A stretch of DNA of 64,000 nt from Ustilaginoidea virens. Lineage: Eukaryota > Ascomycota > Sordariomycetes > Hypocreales > Clavicipitaceae. Position numbers and translations under genes: made by a program. Below, in pieces: positions 43,892 to 54,841 of the stretch. Below the pieces are notes generated by a model. It ran no database searches. It saw only the letters and a program-made list of their open reading frames with translations, and had not been told where the DNA came from. The stretch lies in NCBI RefSeq assembly GCF_000687475.1, contig NC_057318.1, positions 1,364,001 to 1,428,000 on the forward strand, given 5' to 3'. Every line of letters begins with the position of its first letter. Position 1 is the stretch's first letter.

Positions 43892-45941
43892 GGTGAAGGT
43901 GGAGGTGGTTTTAAGTAGACGGGGACACCAAAGCAAGCGGTTATTGGATTTTCCCACGCAGATGGTGTCGTTTTTGTCGCGTTGTCGTCGGGTGATGAGC
44001 GAGGTTGCGAGAGGCGGGGGGGGCAAAAGGCCGCAAAGTTGCTGGGCTGAGAGGAGGGGGATTCGTGGTGGGGGTTTGCGAAGGATGATAACGCAGGTTG
44101 AAGAGGAGCTTATCAACGGCAGCAGATAAGACTCGAGTTTGATATGAAGGCTCGGTTCGGTAAGGATGACGTTGACGTTTTGGCAACGATGAGGAGCCGA
44201 AAAGAAGGAGTGTGGCGACGAGGACGAGGACTGGGAGGGACTTTGATTGTAAACCAGACCTACTTTCAATGAGGCAGAAATCATTGATGCAAGTACTGAC
44301 ATGTGCTGTTTGATACATAGCTGCTGTTGATAGCGGGGGGAGATGTTACTGGCTGGCCGCTGTTAGGCTGACTGTGGCTGCGGCTCCAAAGTGGGAGTTA
44401 CAGTTGTAGTACTCCGTACCTTGGGGTCCTAGGTGCCTTAGGTGCCTGGTATAGAGCACGGAGTACCTCGTATTAGAGCAGTCACCAGTGGTACGGGAAG
44501 AACCTGCCTGGTTCCACACACGACAACGAGCAGGCAAATACATTGGGTACCTAGTTACATAGCTCCTCGAAGCCCTGGAATCCGCATGGAGCAAGTAAGT
44601 CGTACCAGCTGAAACGCCAGCTGCAACGCCAGCTGCAACGCCAGCTGCATCGCCAGCTGGCTGGCAGCTGTCCAGATGCTGAATTTTCTTTCCAACGAGC
44701 ACCGATGGATTGGCCTTGGGTCTTTGGTCCAACGTAACCTTTGAACCAACATGATTCATGATGAGCGATTTGTTTCTGCAATCATGATTGTCATGATTGC
44801 CGGGACTGAGAATGGATGGATGTTCTCCGCCTCATCCCATCCCACACTTGCCGGACCACGGACCACGGAAGTCAAGACCAAGACCACCCCTGAACCAGAG
44901 GACTGTTCGATTCGATTCGATTCGATCCGTATGTGTGTCATGGTCGCCCGCAGCACATGGCCATCAGCACAGCACGCTCGTAAGCGGTAACGCGCCGTCC
45001 CCTCCCGAGAACGATCAATCATCAAGCCCAAAGAGACAAAGAGACAGAGGTACTTGGCATATTCCGCAGGTGGTCGGTCTGCCTCCCTGGACCCTGCTTG
45101 CCGCCCTCGGATCTGGCCCTGAGTGAGGATAACGCGCCGATCGCCGCCTGCGTGTCTACTATGTACTGTGCGAAGTACTTTGGCTCCATTTGGCACTGCC
45201 TGGCGTGCCAGTTCGAAGTTTGCCACCAAAAACAGTGAACACCTACCAGGACCAGAGCAGAATTTTTTTTTTTTTTTGCCCTTTTTCCTTTTTAACTTTT
45301 CTCCTTTTCCCCCGTTTCTCTTTTCCCTTCTGTCATCTGTTCTTTTCTTCTCCCTGTCATAGGTTGGCCTACGTCGTGTCCACAAGGGTTTTCGTCGCTT
45401 TCAAGGGCTGGCGTCATTGGCTGCTGCCGTTGGCGGGTTGATTCGTTTACAGCTTCACTGCCGGCCCGGCCATTTGTTGCACGTTTGTTTCCTTGGCCGA
45501 CAGACTGCTGATCAGACTGCTGACATACTGCTCAAGGTCATTGCTCTCGGGGCCTTTCTTCTTTATTGACGCCGAAGCATCTGCCATCGTGCTTTGACGC
45601 CCGCCCAGTCCAGTCTCCCACAATTGCGAGTTTTGCAGTCTCCCTCTTGTCTTGTCTGGTCGGTGGTAGCTTGCGCGTGAGCGTAGCGTGAGCGGGCCCG
45701 AAGCCTTATATTTGCTCATGACTTTGCGCTCAAACCCAAGCATCCAAGTATCCAGTGAGGTTCTTCCTCCTTCGTACACAAGTCGTATCAGGTGATACGT
45801 GTTGCTAGCAGCCCAACTGCACAGCTTTGGCCGCACCAGTTTTTTTCCTTTTTTCTTTTTGTTCTTTTTTTGCGGAGGGGGGGTTCAACTTCGACTGCGA
45901 AATTCGCACTCCTGTTACATGTCTCGCTCCACCCTAGCACG
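43892..45941. promoter_or_regulatory. Divergent spacer between the 6PGL gene and the SET/MYND gene
   Basis: Two kilobases holding both promoters. Features seen: GTACTCCGTACC and CACGGAGTACC motifs at about 44,408 and 44,457, a 12-bp tandem repeat (CCAGCTGCAACG) at about 44,605-44,660, four GATTC units at about 44,908-44,928, T-rich tracts at about 45,261-45,310, and a pyrimidine tract just before the SET/MYND start. A possible 46-codon minus-strand ORF lies at 45,447-45,587 (see findings). Confidence 0.5.
44605..44660. repeat. 12-bp tandem repeat CCAGCTGCAACG
   Basis: About four units with few substitutions, each carrying the CAGCTG palindrome. Confidence 0.8.
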
Positions 45942-47618
45942 ATGGGCGACGTCGATCCTCCACGGAAGCAGCTGCTCTGCCGTCGGCTTCAGCTGACCAA
46001 AGGTCTCAGTGACTTGCCCTACGACTTGGTTCTCTATCTTCAACGAGCTGTCGTGCACTCCGACCTGGGCTATCCCGATCTAGCCGCCGGCGATGCCTAC
46101 AGAGCGCTTCTTCTGACGGATGAGGTGTGCAATGAAGAGTTTGAGTATCATGAAGAGGCCTTGGCCAGTCTGATGACGCATACCGGCGTTGTGATTCCTG
46201 AAGTCATGGTTCATGGAAATCTCCCTGAAGAATGGCCCCCGGCTGCCATGGAGAGTCTGAGCGGAAGCGAGGAGGCGGCGCGCCGCCTTGCAGGCCTTGC
46301 CTCCATCCGGGCCTACCAGATCTTGTCACTGAGCTTGCTGCTTTGCGGCTGCTTGAAATCTGCGCACAACTTTTGCCAACGCGGCCTGCAACTAGCTCCC
46401 AGGAACAGGGAGCTGCTCAACACACGCGACCACATCAAGACCGTTGCTCAACGCCGGCTTCGCCGCGACGAGTTCGATGTCAACGACCTGCCAGATCACG
46501 GTCTCGTGCGCCGAGAGGTCTATCCATGGAACACCCACGAGCCAGACCGGTTCTCGCCGGCCTCGCTGGACGCACTGAACGCTGAATTGCGAAAGATGGC
46601 GCCCAAATGCGCGGTGCAGATTGCAACGCTGCCAGTCCTGCTGGAGGCGGCCAGCGACACAGACCACTACGACATCATCCCGACCTGCAAGCAGCTGGGT
46701 GTATTTGCAACCGAGGACATTGAACCGGGCGAAGATGTCTTGAGAGAATACTCTCTCTTGACAGCCAACAATCGTCTAAAGGACCCCGTCTGCGACGCTT
46801 GCAGCTCCGACCTCCCGCCGTTGGCTAGTGAGCATGCCGCCGCCGTCAGCTGCGAGGAGTGCCATGATACCGTGTTTTGCAGTCAATACTGCCACGACGT
46901 TGCCCAAGAGCGATATCACCCCTCGGTGTGCGACAAGGACGTCGACGCCATCGCCAAGGATTCGGCAGCCTCCGAGGCTGACGAGACGCTCCATCTTCTG
47001 CTATTGTCCCGTGCTCTGGCCCTGTCTGCCCACCAGGAAACCCACCCCCTCGATCTGCGAGAGGTCAGGTTCATTTGGGGAGACTTTGTGCCGACAGCGA
47101 CCAACGACATTGACATCTCGCCAAGGGCCGGACCGCCCCCGGAATGGACCCTGCCGTTCTCTTTCAAGTACAGCATTGAAACACCGCTCCACATCCTGGA
47201 GAAGATGGACATTGACATTTATACGTCCCTTCCGCGCTACGACCTGTGGGTGTTGAACACCTTGTACTCCAAGTTCCGGGGAACCGCGTCGGCCAGGAAA
47301 AACCCTCGGGACGGCCGGCCCGATGTCGCAGCTGTCCATCCGTACTGGTGCTTGGCCAACCACGACTGCGATCCAAACGTGACATGGGACTGGGGCGGTC
47401 GAATGGTGCTCTGGGCTCGGCGGGACCGCGTCGTGGGCGGCTGTCCAGGCGGCGGCATCAAGAAAGGCGACGAGATTCTGAACCACTACTGCGACGTTTC
47501 CCTGCCAGTGCAGCTGCGTCGAGAATGGGCCCGGGGCAGTCTCGGCGGCTGGTGCATGTGCAAGCGTTGCAGGGACGAGACGGCGCAAAGCGACGGCTTG
47601 TCGAGGCCCACGGCCTGA
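45942..47618 (+). CDS. SET and MYND domain protein (SMYD-type lysine methyltransferase)
   Basis: A single exon of 558 aa. Predicted to transfer methyl groups from S-adenosylmethionine to lysine in histones or other proteins. The N-terminal 230 residues look helical and TPR-like. The split SET domain begins near residue 253 (LGVFATEDIEPGEDV). A MYND-type zinc segment follows at about 284-329 (CDAC, CEEC, CSQYC, then H and C). The SET core resumes with NHDCDPNV near 473, the cofactor and pseudoknot motif, then GDEILNHYCD near 509. Post-SET cysteines occur in WCMCKRC near 540. The start MGDVDPP is chosen because the upstream in-frame residues are translated from a pyrimidine tract. NHDC in place of the usual NHSC is a mild deviation. 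The substrate is unknown. Confidence 0.9.
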   Translation: MGDVDPPRKQLLCRRLQLTKGLSDLPYDLVLYLQRAVVHSDLGYPDLAAGDAYRALLLTDEVCNEEFEYHEEALASLMTHTGVVIPEVMVHGNLPEEWPPAAMESLSGSEEAARRLAGLASIRAYQILSLSLLLCGCLKSAHNFCQRGLQLAPRNRELLNTRDHIKTVAQRRLRRDEFDVNDLPDHGLVRREVYPWNTHEPDRFSPASLDALNAELRKMAPKCAVQIATLPVLLEAASDTDHYDIIPTCKQLGVFATEDIEPGEDVLREYSLLTANNRLKDPVCDACSSDLPPLASEHAAAVSCEECHDTVFCSQYCHDVAQERYHPSVCDKDVDAIAKDSAASEADETLHLLLLSRALALSAHQETHPLDLREVRFIWGDFVPTATNDIDISPRAGPPPEWTLPFSFKYSIETPLHILEKMDIDIYTSLPRYDLWVLNTLYSKFRGTASARKNPRDGRPDVAAVHPYWCLANHDCDPNVTWDWGGRMVLWARRDRVVGGCPGGGIKKGDEILNHYCDVSLPVQLRREWARGSLGGWCMCKRCRDETAQSDGLSRPTA

Positions 47619-48693
47619 ATCACGCCCGATGCTGAAGCTGCTGCTGATGATGATGATGATGCGAGCAAACGGGAAATGGCGCGCGTCATGGCATGTCCAA
47701 AGCTCGTGCTTGCCTTACCAACTGCGTTTGAATTGCCTTGAGGGGGGGAGCGGGTGCTTTGCTCTCTCCAACATTCTCTTTTTCTCCTTGCAAAAAGGGT
47801 CACGTCGCAATACGACACTGCAGTTGCACTGTGCGTGTGCGCAAGTCTCGCCAATTAGCAACCAGCACTTCAAGGACCCAAGCTCAGTATACATACGCCC
47901 GCTCTGTCGCCCGCCTCTCAGTTACGGTCAGTGGCCGAGCGAGGCAGGAACCATTTGGAACCAGCTCCGCACGATGCCACGCTCTGGCCTGATGCTTCGC
48001 AGCCTTCGCCCGACTCAAACGCCGACTTGCTCGGCTGCCTGCCTGCCAGACCAGCCACACTTTGCGCCGGAGACACACAAGGCCGGCCCCCCTTGCTTTC
48101 CCTGGGAGAAGCTCTTGAACGCGTCACGCCGTCGCTCGGAATTGGATTTTTTTTTGGTGCTGGGGGTGCCTGTATTTATAGAGCATGATGGTCGCCCTGC
48201 ATGTCATGAACCGAATGAAAAAATAGACTTGTCTAGAAACAAAGCGTGGCTCCCTGGCCGGTTGCCTCGTGACGAGCAAGCGCCGATGAGACGCAGCAGG
48301 CGCACGCAGGCTACGCTTCCCTTCGCCAAAACGCTACGTCCCTGACGGGGCATCTGATTGACCCTTGGCAACGCACAGAAACATGTTGCATGCAAGCCTG
48401 TCAAGGGGAGGAGGGCGCGCACGGCAGTGGCCACGCGGGCCCGACGGCATGTAGGACGAAATAGACGGCTGGTGTATGTAGGTGTAGTGCCCGAGGGCGC
48501 GTCAGGTTCTATCAACCGAGACCGGCGGCAACCAAGAAACCAAAGCTGCCGAGCTGATGGGAAAATACTGCTTGACTCGACCCAAGTGTGCGCGTGCTGA
48601 TCTATCCATCTGCCATTTCTGCTCTTCCTGCCCGAAGCTATCCGAGGCTCGCATCAGTGGACCTTCCAACCCCTGCCCCCGCTGCTCGACGAC
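47619..48693. other. Convergent spacer between the SET/MYND and calponin-family genes
   Basis: Contains both 3' flanks. A short GAT/CTG-rich run (CTGCTGATGATGATGATG) lies at 47,640. No gene or regulatory element is recognised. Confidence 0.5.
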
Positions 48694-51068
48694 TCATCGA
48701 TTGGAACCGGGCAGAGGACGGGGCCCGACAATCTGCCTCTTCCCCGACCCGATGCCCTGGGATCCCTTGTTCTGAGAATCACCCCCCGTGTAGCCGCTCC
48801 ACTGGCCGACGTCCCAGCGGCCCCCTATGCCCCCCCCAATCCCGTCTACGCCGTCGTTGGATCGGACAGCCTGGGCTGTCTTCTTTTGCGCCTCCTCCCA
48901 CTCCCGCTGGCGCTGGCGCTCCATTTCCATCTCCTGCTCCAGGAGCGACTTGGACGCCCACCCGCCAGCCTTGGTCTGGGCCTGGGCCTGGACCTGAACC
49001 CGGCGGCGGTCTTCCGAGTCGCGTTCTTCCGAAAAGCCCAGCTCTTGAGCGTATGTTTGGCGAGGCGGAGACTGTGAGGAGGGTTTGCTGGCGGCTAGAA
49101 AACGCTCGGCACGGTTCTGGGCTGACGTTGGAGGAGACGCGTATTTCGTGGGGTCCGGAAGGGGTCGTGCACCAGCGCCGTTGTCGGCGTTGGGCGATTT
49201 GGCCTTGAGAGTGGCGTTGGGCTCGGGTAGCGGTCGCGGCGAGGTGCCTTGAGGAGGAGCAGGCCGAGGCCGGTGGTTATCGACAGCAGGCTGCTCTGGG
49301 CGCACGCGCTCCGGCGTCGGGTCGAGCGTCGGGTCGGGCATCGGGCCGGGAGGCGAGTCGGGAGGCGAGTCGGGAGGCGTGTCAAAAGTTGGTTTGGCGG
49401 CATCTTGAAGATAGCCGCGCTCGTCATCGCGGGTCCAGGACTCGAACCGGCTCTGTGTTCGCCGAGGTCCCACGGCTGGCGGAGCTGATGGGGTCGGCGA
49501 GGCTCGTCGGTGTCGGCTCCTGGATCTGGGCTTGGCTGGAACTATTTCGCTCCCCAGCCGGCTGCTGCTTCGGTTTTGACGCTCCTTTTCGTATTGATCC
49601 TCGCGTTGGCGGGCTCGCTCCAATTCTTTTTCCAGCTGGCTGCTGCGGTGGTGGCTGCTGCGGTGGTTGGCCCGTCGTTCCGTCTCGGCCTGCTCGGCCT
49701 GATATTGGCTCAGGAGCTGGCCGCGAAGCCGGGGGGTGTCGCTGCGGCCCCTGGCTTTTTGACGCTCATCAACCAGCCTGGTCTCGGCCTCTTGCTCTTC
49801 CTTGCGTCGCCTCTCTTCCGTCAGCTTCCACTGGAGCTCTTGTTCTTCCCAGCGGCGCTTCTCCTCCTCGGCCTTTTGCCGCTCCTCCTCGTGCAGTCTG
49901 TGTGTTTCCTCTTCCCACCTGCGCTCTTCCTCACGACGAGCTGCCTCCTCCTCGGCCTCGAGCTGCGCTCTCCGTTGGCGGTCCTGGTCCTCCTGTCGCC
50001 TTGCCTCTTCCTTGCGTCTGCGTTCCTTGTCGGCCAAGGTGGGTACGTGGGGGCCGGCAGTTGTGATCTGCCGCATGCCTCCAAAGGAGATGCCTAGGTT
50101 CCCTTGGCTCGCGCCGCCCATGTAGCCATACTGCGCGATATTCCAGGCCGGCGCCGCGGACCCTTCGTGCGCCCGAGTACTACCCCAGCTACCGAGGGGA
50201 CCGGGTGGTGAGCCGGGACCAGCCCTGGGACCCTTGGCGGGACTTTGCCGCCCGGGCGAGGTCGCGTCTCCTCTTCTCTGCGGCAGCGGAGGCTTAGGAG
50301 CGTATGTAGAGGAGGAACTGCTGTTGACGGAAGCGCCGCGGCCACGGAGCACGCTCGGCGATGCGTATCCAGAAGTCTGAGGGCTCAACGCGCCGGTTCC
50401 CCCCCGACTCTTGGGACCTATGGGTTCGGGGAAACGGTTCGGATGGGCATCGTAGGCGGCTCGGCTAAAGGCGCCGAGACATTGCAGAACTTGCGCAGGG
50501 TCCTTTTGCTCGTACAGGTCGACGGTGAGAAACATGTCGTGCTGGTGAAGATTGAAGGGCGGGGCCTGGCATGCGCGGAGAAAGTGCGAGATGTTTTCCA
50601 TCTGGACAAAAGGCATGGCCGACTGCTTGAACTTGACCCCGGGGGGGGGAGTGCCAATATTGACGAGCCTAGCAGCGAGCGGAACCATTAGTTCAACAAC
50701 AGAGATGGGTAGCACAGCGCCTCAACAAGCGGTTTCTTTTCATTCATTCATTCTTTCATTCTCTCTCTCTCTCACACACACACTCTCTCTCTCTTTCTCT
50801 ATCATTGTCTCTCTCTCTTTCTCTCTCTCTCCCTCTCATTTTTTCTTCTTTCTTTCTTCCCTTGCTTTTTATATATTAGCGCGAGGGGATTCATGACCTA
50901 CTTGCACAACGCAACGCCATCCTTGAGGCCCTCCAGAAGATCCGACGAAGGCAGCCTGTCCCCGAGGGCCTCCTCCACCCAAGCACGAACTTCGTTGGCA
51001 GCGGCGGGCGTGTATTTGTCGAGGCGCAGCTTGCGCAGGTCTTTGTCCAAGGACCTGACCGAGGCCAT
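48694..51068 (-). CDS. Long calponin-family protein: CH domain, calponin repeat, coiled coil and proline-rich tail
   Basis: Predicted actin-binding protein. Two exons: 50,902-51,068 and 48,694-50,668, joined across a 233-nt intron (GTAGGT..GCTAG, branch AACTAAT) to give 713 aa. The CH domain spans roughly residues 1-140 (LDKDLRKLRLDKYTP, DLLEGLKDGVALCKL, MPFVQMENISHFLRAC, DMFLTVDLYE). A single calponin repeat, GNLGISFGGMRQIT, lies near 245. A Glu/Arg-rich coiled coil covers about 265-420, followed by a disordered Pro/Ser tail. Yeast Scp1 and animal transgelin have the CH plus calponin repeat in about 200 aa, so this is a much longer form. Starting at MASVRSLDKD is supported by the family; an in-frame ATG upstream exists. 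The intron contains a CT/CA microsatellite. Confidence 0.92.
50760..50835. repeat. CT/CA microsatellite in the calponin-gene intron
   Basis: Long alternating (CT)n with a (CA)n insert inside the 50,669-50,901 intron. On the minus strand it is (AG)n. Confidence 0.9.
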
Positions 51069-51672
51069 GGCGCTGGAAGGCTTGGTGTCTGCGACTAACC
51101 CAGGTCGATGATGACACAAGGATGGCATCCGATGCTTCGGGACAGACAAGCAAAAAGGTTGGAATTCGGATCTTGAAAGAAGTACGCTTTGTCGTCGAGT
51201 CGACCTGGAACTGTGGACTGTGGACTGTGGACTGAGGAGGGGAGGGCGGAGGGTGCAGACTGCGCCGCGCCTTCCCTGACAGGGTGTGCTGCCGTGACGT
51301 TGGGTGGAATGACAAATGACCCGGCAACTTTGGAGAAACTACGGACTACGTCGGACTGCGGACATGCGGAAACGGAATCCCGAGTACCTACGCCACCAGC
51401 CACCAGACACCAGCCACCAGCCACCAGCCACCAGCCACCAGCCACCAGCCACCAGCCACCAGCCACCAGCCACCGCTAGCCACCAACCCAACCAGGCTCA
51501 CGTGTCGCCAACTTCATGCCATTCCACCCATCATCACCAACATTCAACGTCAACTCGACAACAAACAACTTCTCCGAAGAAAAGATGGCCAAGAAAAGCC
51601 GACGTTAGAGGCTACCGCCCAGCTACCGAACCCCCCAACCCCCGGCCATCCTACATCCTACCCCATCATATC
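51069..51672. promoter_or_regulatory. Divergent promoter between the calponin-family and NDUFAF2-like genes
   Basis: A 604-bp region with both promoters. It contains three CTGTGGA units at 51,211-51,232 and a 7-bp tandem repeat (CCACCAG) at about 51,400-51,475, roughly ten copies. No TATA box is evident. Confidence 0.55.
51400..51475. repeat. 7-bp tandem repeat CCACCAG
   Basis: About ten near-perfect units in a shared promoter region. The sequence then continues into degenerate CCACC/CAACC units. Confidence 0.9.
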
Positions 51673-52316
51673 ATGCCGCCCAAGCAGATAGGCCCCCTCG
51701 CCCGCGCATGGTACAAGTGGAAAGCCCTCCGCCTGCCCTGGCGCAGGCGCCTCTTTGTCGGTTCGTCCCCCCCCCCCCCCCCCCCCCCAACCATCTTTTT
51801 AGTCTTCGTTCCAGCTCCCGTTCCAAAGCTCGTCATGCCAACCACCCCCACCCCGTCGGTCCAGGGCACGATCTCGAGGGCAACACGTACTGGGAATTCA
51901 GGCTCACGTCCAGCGCGTCCCGGTGGCGCCGCATCGTGCACTACCCGCGCTCCACGCACTACTCGCAGGTCAGGGTCTCGCCCCTCTGGCACCAGTGGCT
52001 GCGGCACATGCGCGCCAGCCCGCCCTCGCTGGACGAGCAGCGCGGCGATGTCTTCCGTCAGGAGAGGCTCAAGCACCTCGCCGCGGAGGCGGACGCGCGG
52101 TGGGAGGCGAAGCCCCGCGTCGTGGAGCCGCCGCGCGACACGCCCCGGCTGGAGAGTCGGCCGGCCCAGGACCAGCAGCAGCAGCCGCAGCAGCAGCAGC
52201 AGCAACAGCAGCCGGGCGATCCGTGGGCCGGGGCCAGGGCCAGGGCCAGGGCCCAAGGACCGGGTGAGGCCTGGCAGCCCGCGGCGTGGAATCCAGGGCC
52301 TGCCAAGGGGCCGTGA
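51673..52316 (+). CDS. NDUFAF2 (B17.2-like) mitochondrial complex I assembly factor
   Basis: Relative of the NDUFA12/NDUFAF2 family; NDUFAF2 helps assemble NADH:ubiquinone oxidoreductase in the mitochondrial matrix. Two exons (51,673-51,760 and 51,865-52,316) flank a 104-nt intron and encode 179 aa. Family motifs: LARAWYKWKALRLPWRR, then VGHDLEGNTYWEF across the splice, SRWRRIVHYP, HYSQVRVSPLWHQWLRH, and RWEAKPRV. The tail adds a polyglutamine-like run (about 148-165) and Ala/Arg repeats not typical of the core fold. The donor is GTTCGT followed directly by a run of 22 C (51,767-51,788), an odd arrangement; the acceptor is GGTCCAG. Which paralogue (subunit or assembly factor) is a judgement; the absence of a longer N-terminus and the PPRD-rich tail favour the assembly factor. 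Confidence 0.87.
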
Positions 52317-52964
52317 AGTCTCATTAATCTCGTGTGCGTCGCACACGCCCTCTGCCTGGCTTTTAACATGAACTGCATCAACGCGGTGACATTTTGTGGG
52401 CGTTGTCGGCTTTCTTGCTTTTAAAAGAAAAAAAATTAAATTTGTCCCACTGGGCGGCTTGTATTATGTAGGGTGAAACCAAAAAGGACTCTGTACATCC
52501 TGATGTTCCGACGGTTTGTGGTTTGTATATAAAGATGGTGTTTTATTTTCTCCCACAACCGGCTCGATACTGTACACAAGGGGAAGGCGTTTCCGCCTAC
52601 AAGACTGTCATCGTGGGGTGAAAACGATATCGACATGAAAGATAACCAGAGGCAGAACCGGGAGAGACGATGACATGATGGAAAATATCATAATAATGCC
52701 GTGCTTCGTAAAGGAACTCCATTCTGACATTACAGGGGCCAAAAGGAAAAAAGAAGAAAAAAGAAAAAAAAGAAGGAAAGAAGAAGGAAAGAAGAAAGGG
52801 AAGGAAAAAAAAAGGACGACCCAAGTGGAATCAAGACCGCTTCGTGATTACCCATGGCCATTCTAAAGCATCAATATCCCCCCGATTCCACGCCATCAAC
52901 ACAATGAAAGGCGCCCTTACCGCCCCCAAACAATCGCCGCCGCAAGCAATCACCGCACGGCCCA

Positions 52965-53004
<40 letters not shown>

Positions 53005-53027
53005 CGCCAATTCCCATGCTGCACCCA
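52317..53027. other. Convergent spacer between the NDUFAF2-like gene and the 569-aa gene
   Basis: Contains both 3' flanks, a purine-rich AAAAGAAG tract at 52,740-52,820, and a (CAA)n microsatellite at about 52,968-53,003, 25-60 bp beyond the stop codon of the minus-strand gene. No gene is seen. Confidence 0.55.
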
Positions 53028-54841
53028 CTACAGAGGCGTCGTCGACTTCAGTTCGTCTAGAAGCACGCGGATGCGCTGCCCGGAGCTGTGCAGAATCTCC
53101 TGCGCGACCACGTCATCTGATTCGGCACGTATTTTCCCGGTGCGCCGTTTTCTGGCTTTGGCTTCGCGGCTCTGGATTCCCGTCTCGCAGGCGGCGCCAA
53201 AGCTCTCCGTGTAATCGATGGCGTCGTTCAGCCAGAGCAGCTGTATGGCGCTCTCCACCAGCAGGCTGAGCTTGGCGTTGTCTTCCAGCGCCACCGTATT
53301 CGCTGGCCAAGACACGTAGCAGTCTTCAAGCATGCGCATGGTAAGCCTCGCCTCTGCGTGGCCTCCGGGATCGACCTTGCGGGGATCTTTGTATCTCGGC
53401 GGCAGCAGCAGGTGAAACAGATCCCTGATGATGCTAACGTGAGCTTCCGCAGGGAGAGGGTTTTCCTTTTGCGTGACATGGAGAGCAAACATGTCGAGGC
53501 GGAGTCCCTTGATGCCGAGTGCAAGCTCCTCGTAGAGGCGGCAAACTTCCATCTCCTTCCCGAGCGCGCACGTGGCAGCCGAGATGAGCTGGAAGAAGCG
53601 CAAACGCAGACCGACCGACTCGGCCGGACCGGACTCGGACGTCCCCAGCAGGGTGCTTTTCCTCCTCTGCCCTCGTGGCTTCGGCGGCGTCGGGGGTTCG
53701 GAAACGCCCGACGAGATGGAGTCGTCGTCGAGATAGTCGCCGTACTTGTCGTTTTCCAGATCGAGCACTTGGTCTCGCTTCCTCTTCTTCGATGTCCTCC
53801 TGGGCCCCCGCAGCTCCTTCTCGAACACGGCTGGGAAGGACGAGGACGAGAGTGGGCTGCCGTCGGCAAGCAGGGCCTTGATGATGCGTTTGTGGGCGGC
53901 TTGCCCGGCGCCGTCCTGCAGCCCCATGTACATGGCAATCATGGACTCCCTTCGCGAAGCCGTGGGCGCGTCGCCCTCGCCGCCGTTGGTCTCGTGCGCG
54001 ACCTCGTCCTGCCGCTCCCTCTCCGCCCAGTCTGCATCAAGCACGTCCAGCATGAAGTGAAGCCAGACCTTCCAGTACCGCCAGCGATCCGGGTGCAGCG
54101 CGCTCGTGTTGAAAGCCCAGCCGACGGTCATCCACAGATCCTGGCCACGGGACCAGATGCTGCTCTGGTTGGCCATCCGACCTCTTGGACGGTCACGGGC
54201 GCCGTGTTCTCCATCACCATCCGACGCGTCACTATCGCTGCCGGCGTTGGCGAGTCCAGGCCGACGGCCCCGCCGAGGCGAGCTGTGGAATTGAAAGGCG
54301 GTGCGAAACCCCGCGTTCACCGGACCGGAGACGCTGAGCAGGCGGCGCAAGTAGCTGAGCGCCACGGACGAAACCTCTCGAAGTCGGGCGTTCTCGGCGC
54401 GAGTCGTGTGGAGGGGATGAACGGCAAGGGTGCTCAGCAGAGCCAGATGGCTTGGCGGTGGTATCAGGACGGGTTTGCTGGAAGGCGTGCGTCGCGACAT
54501 GCCGGACCCCAGAGTGCTGTTCAACAGACTGATGGCACAAGTGTCTACGTGGATGCCGGGGGGGTTTAGCCTCCAAAGGGTCGAAACGATTAAGAGTAGA
54601 CAAAGGAATAGCCAACTTTCCTCGGGGGACAATGGTTTTTGTACATACAAAGTTGCTCTTCCAGAAATATTTGGCAATGATCCTTCAATTCGCGTTGGAG
54701 CTGCCGGGCCTCGCGATACGGGCAGGGCGCGTTCTGTCCCGGACTGCTGGCGGTGGTCGAGCCCCTCTCGACATTGGAGTGACTTGCGGTATAATACGAC
54801 TCTGGGGACGAGCTCCCGCTGTTTGACGGCCTCGTCGCCAT
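53028..54841 (-). CDS. Conserved fungal protein of unknown function (569 aa)
   Basis: Two exons, 54,649-54,841 and 53,028-54,544, join across a 104-nt intron (GTATGT..CACGTAG) to give 569 aa in frame. Exon 1 encodes MATRPSNSGSSSPES.. and ends ..CQIFLEEQLY; exon 2 continues TCAISLLNSTL. The join makes a continuous helix, which supports the model over a start at the internal MSRRTPSS (54,500). Conserved-looking blocks: HLALLSTLAVHPLHTTRAEN near 105, a WSRGQDLWMTVGWAFN..HPDRWRYWKVWLHFML Trp-rich block near 185-225, and a basic stretch KKRKRD near 305 that could be a nuclear localisation signal. The rest is helical with acidic loops. I do not recognise a catalytic family. A nuclear scaffold role is only a guess. 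Confidence 0.85.

Noticed and set aside
45447..45836. HSBP1-like gene suggested by the DLEQYVSSLISSL segment
   Set aside because: The expected KFQ.MS and RIDDLE-type continuation is absent, and no downstream exon supplies it.
49425..49465. GGTTCGAGTCCTGG on the minus strand, like a tRNA T-arm B-box
   Set aside because: It lies inside the calponin-family exon, and I see no matching acceptor, D-arm or A-box at the right distance.
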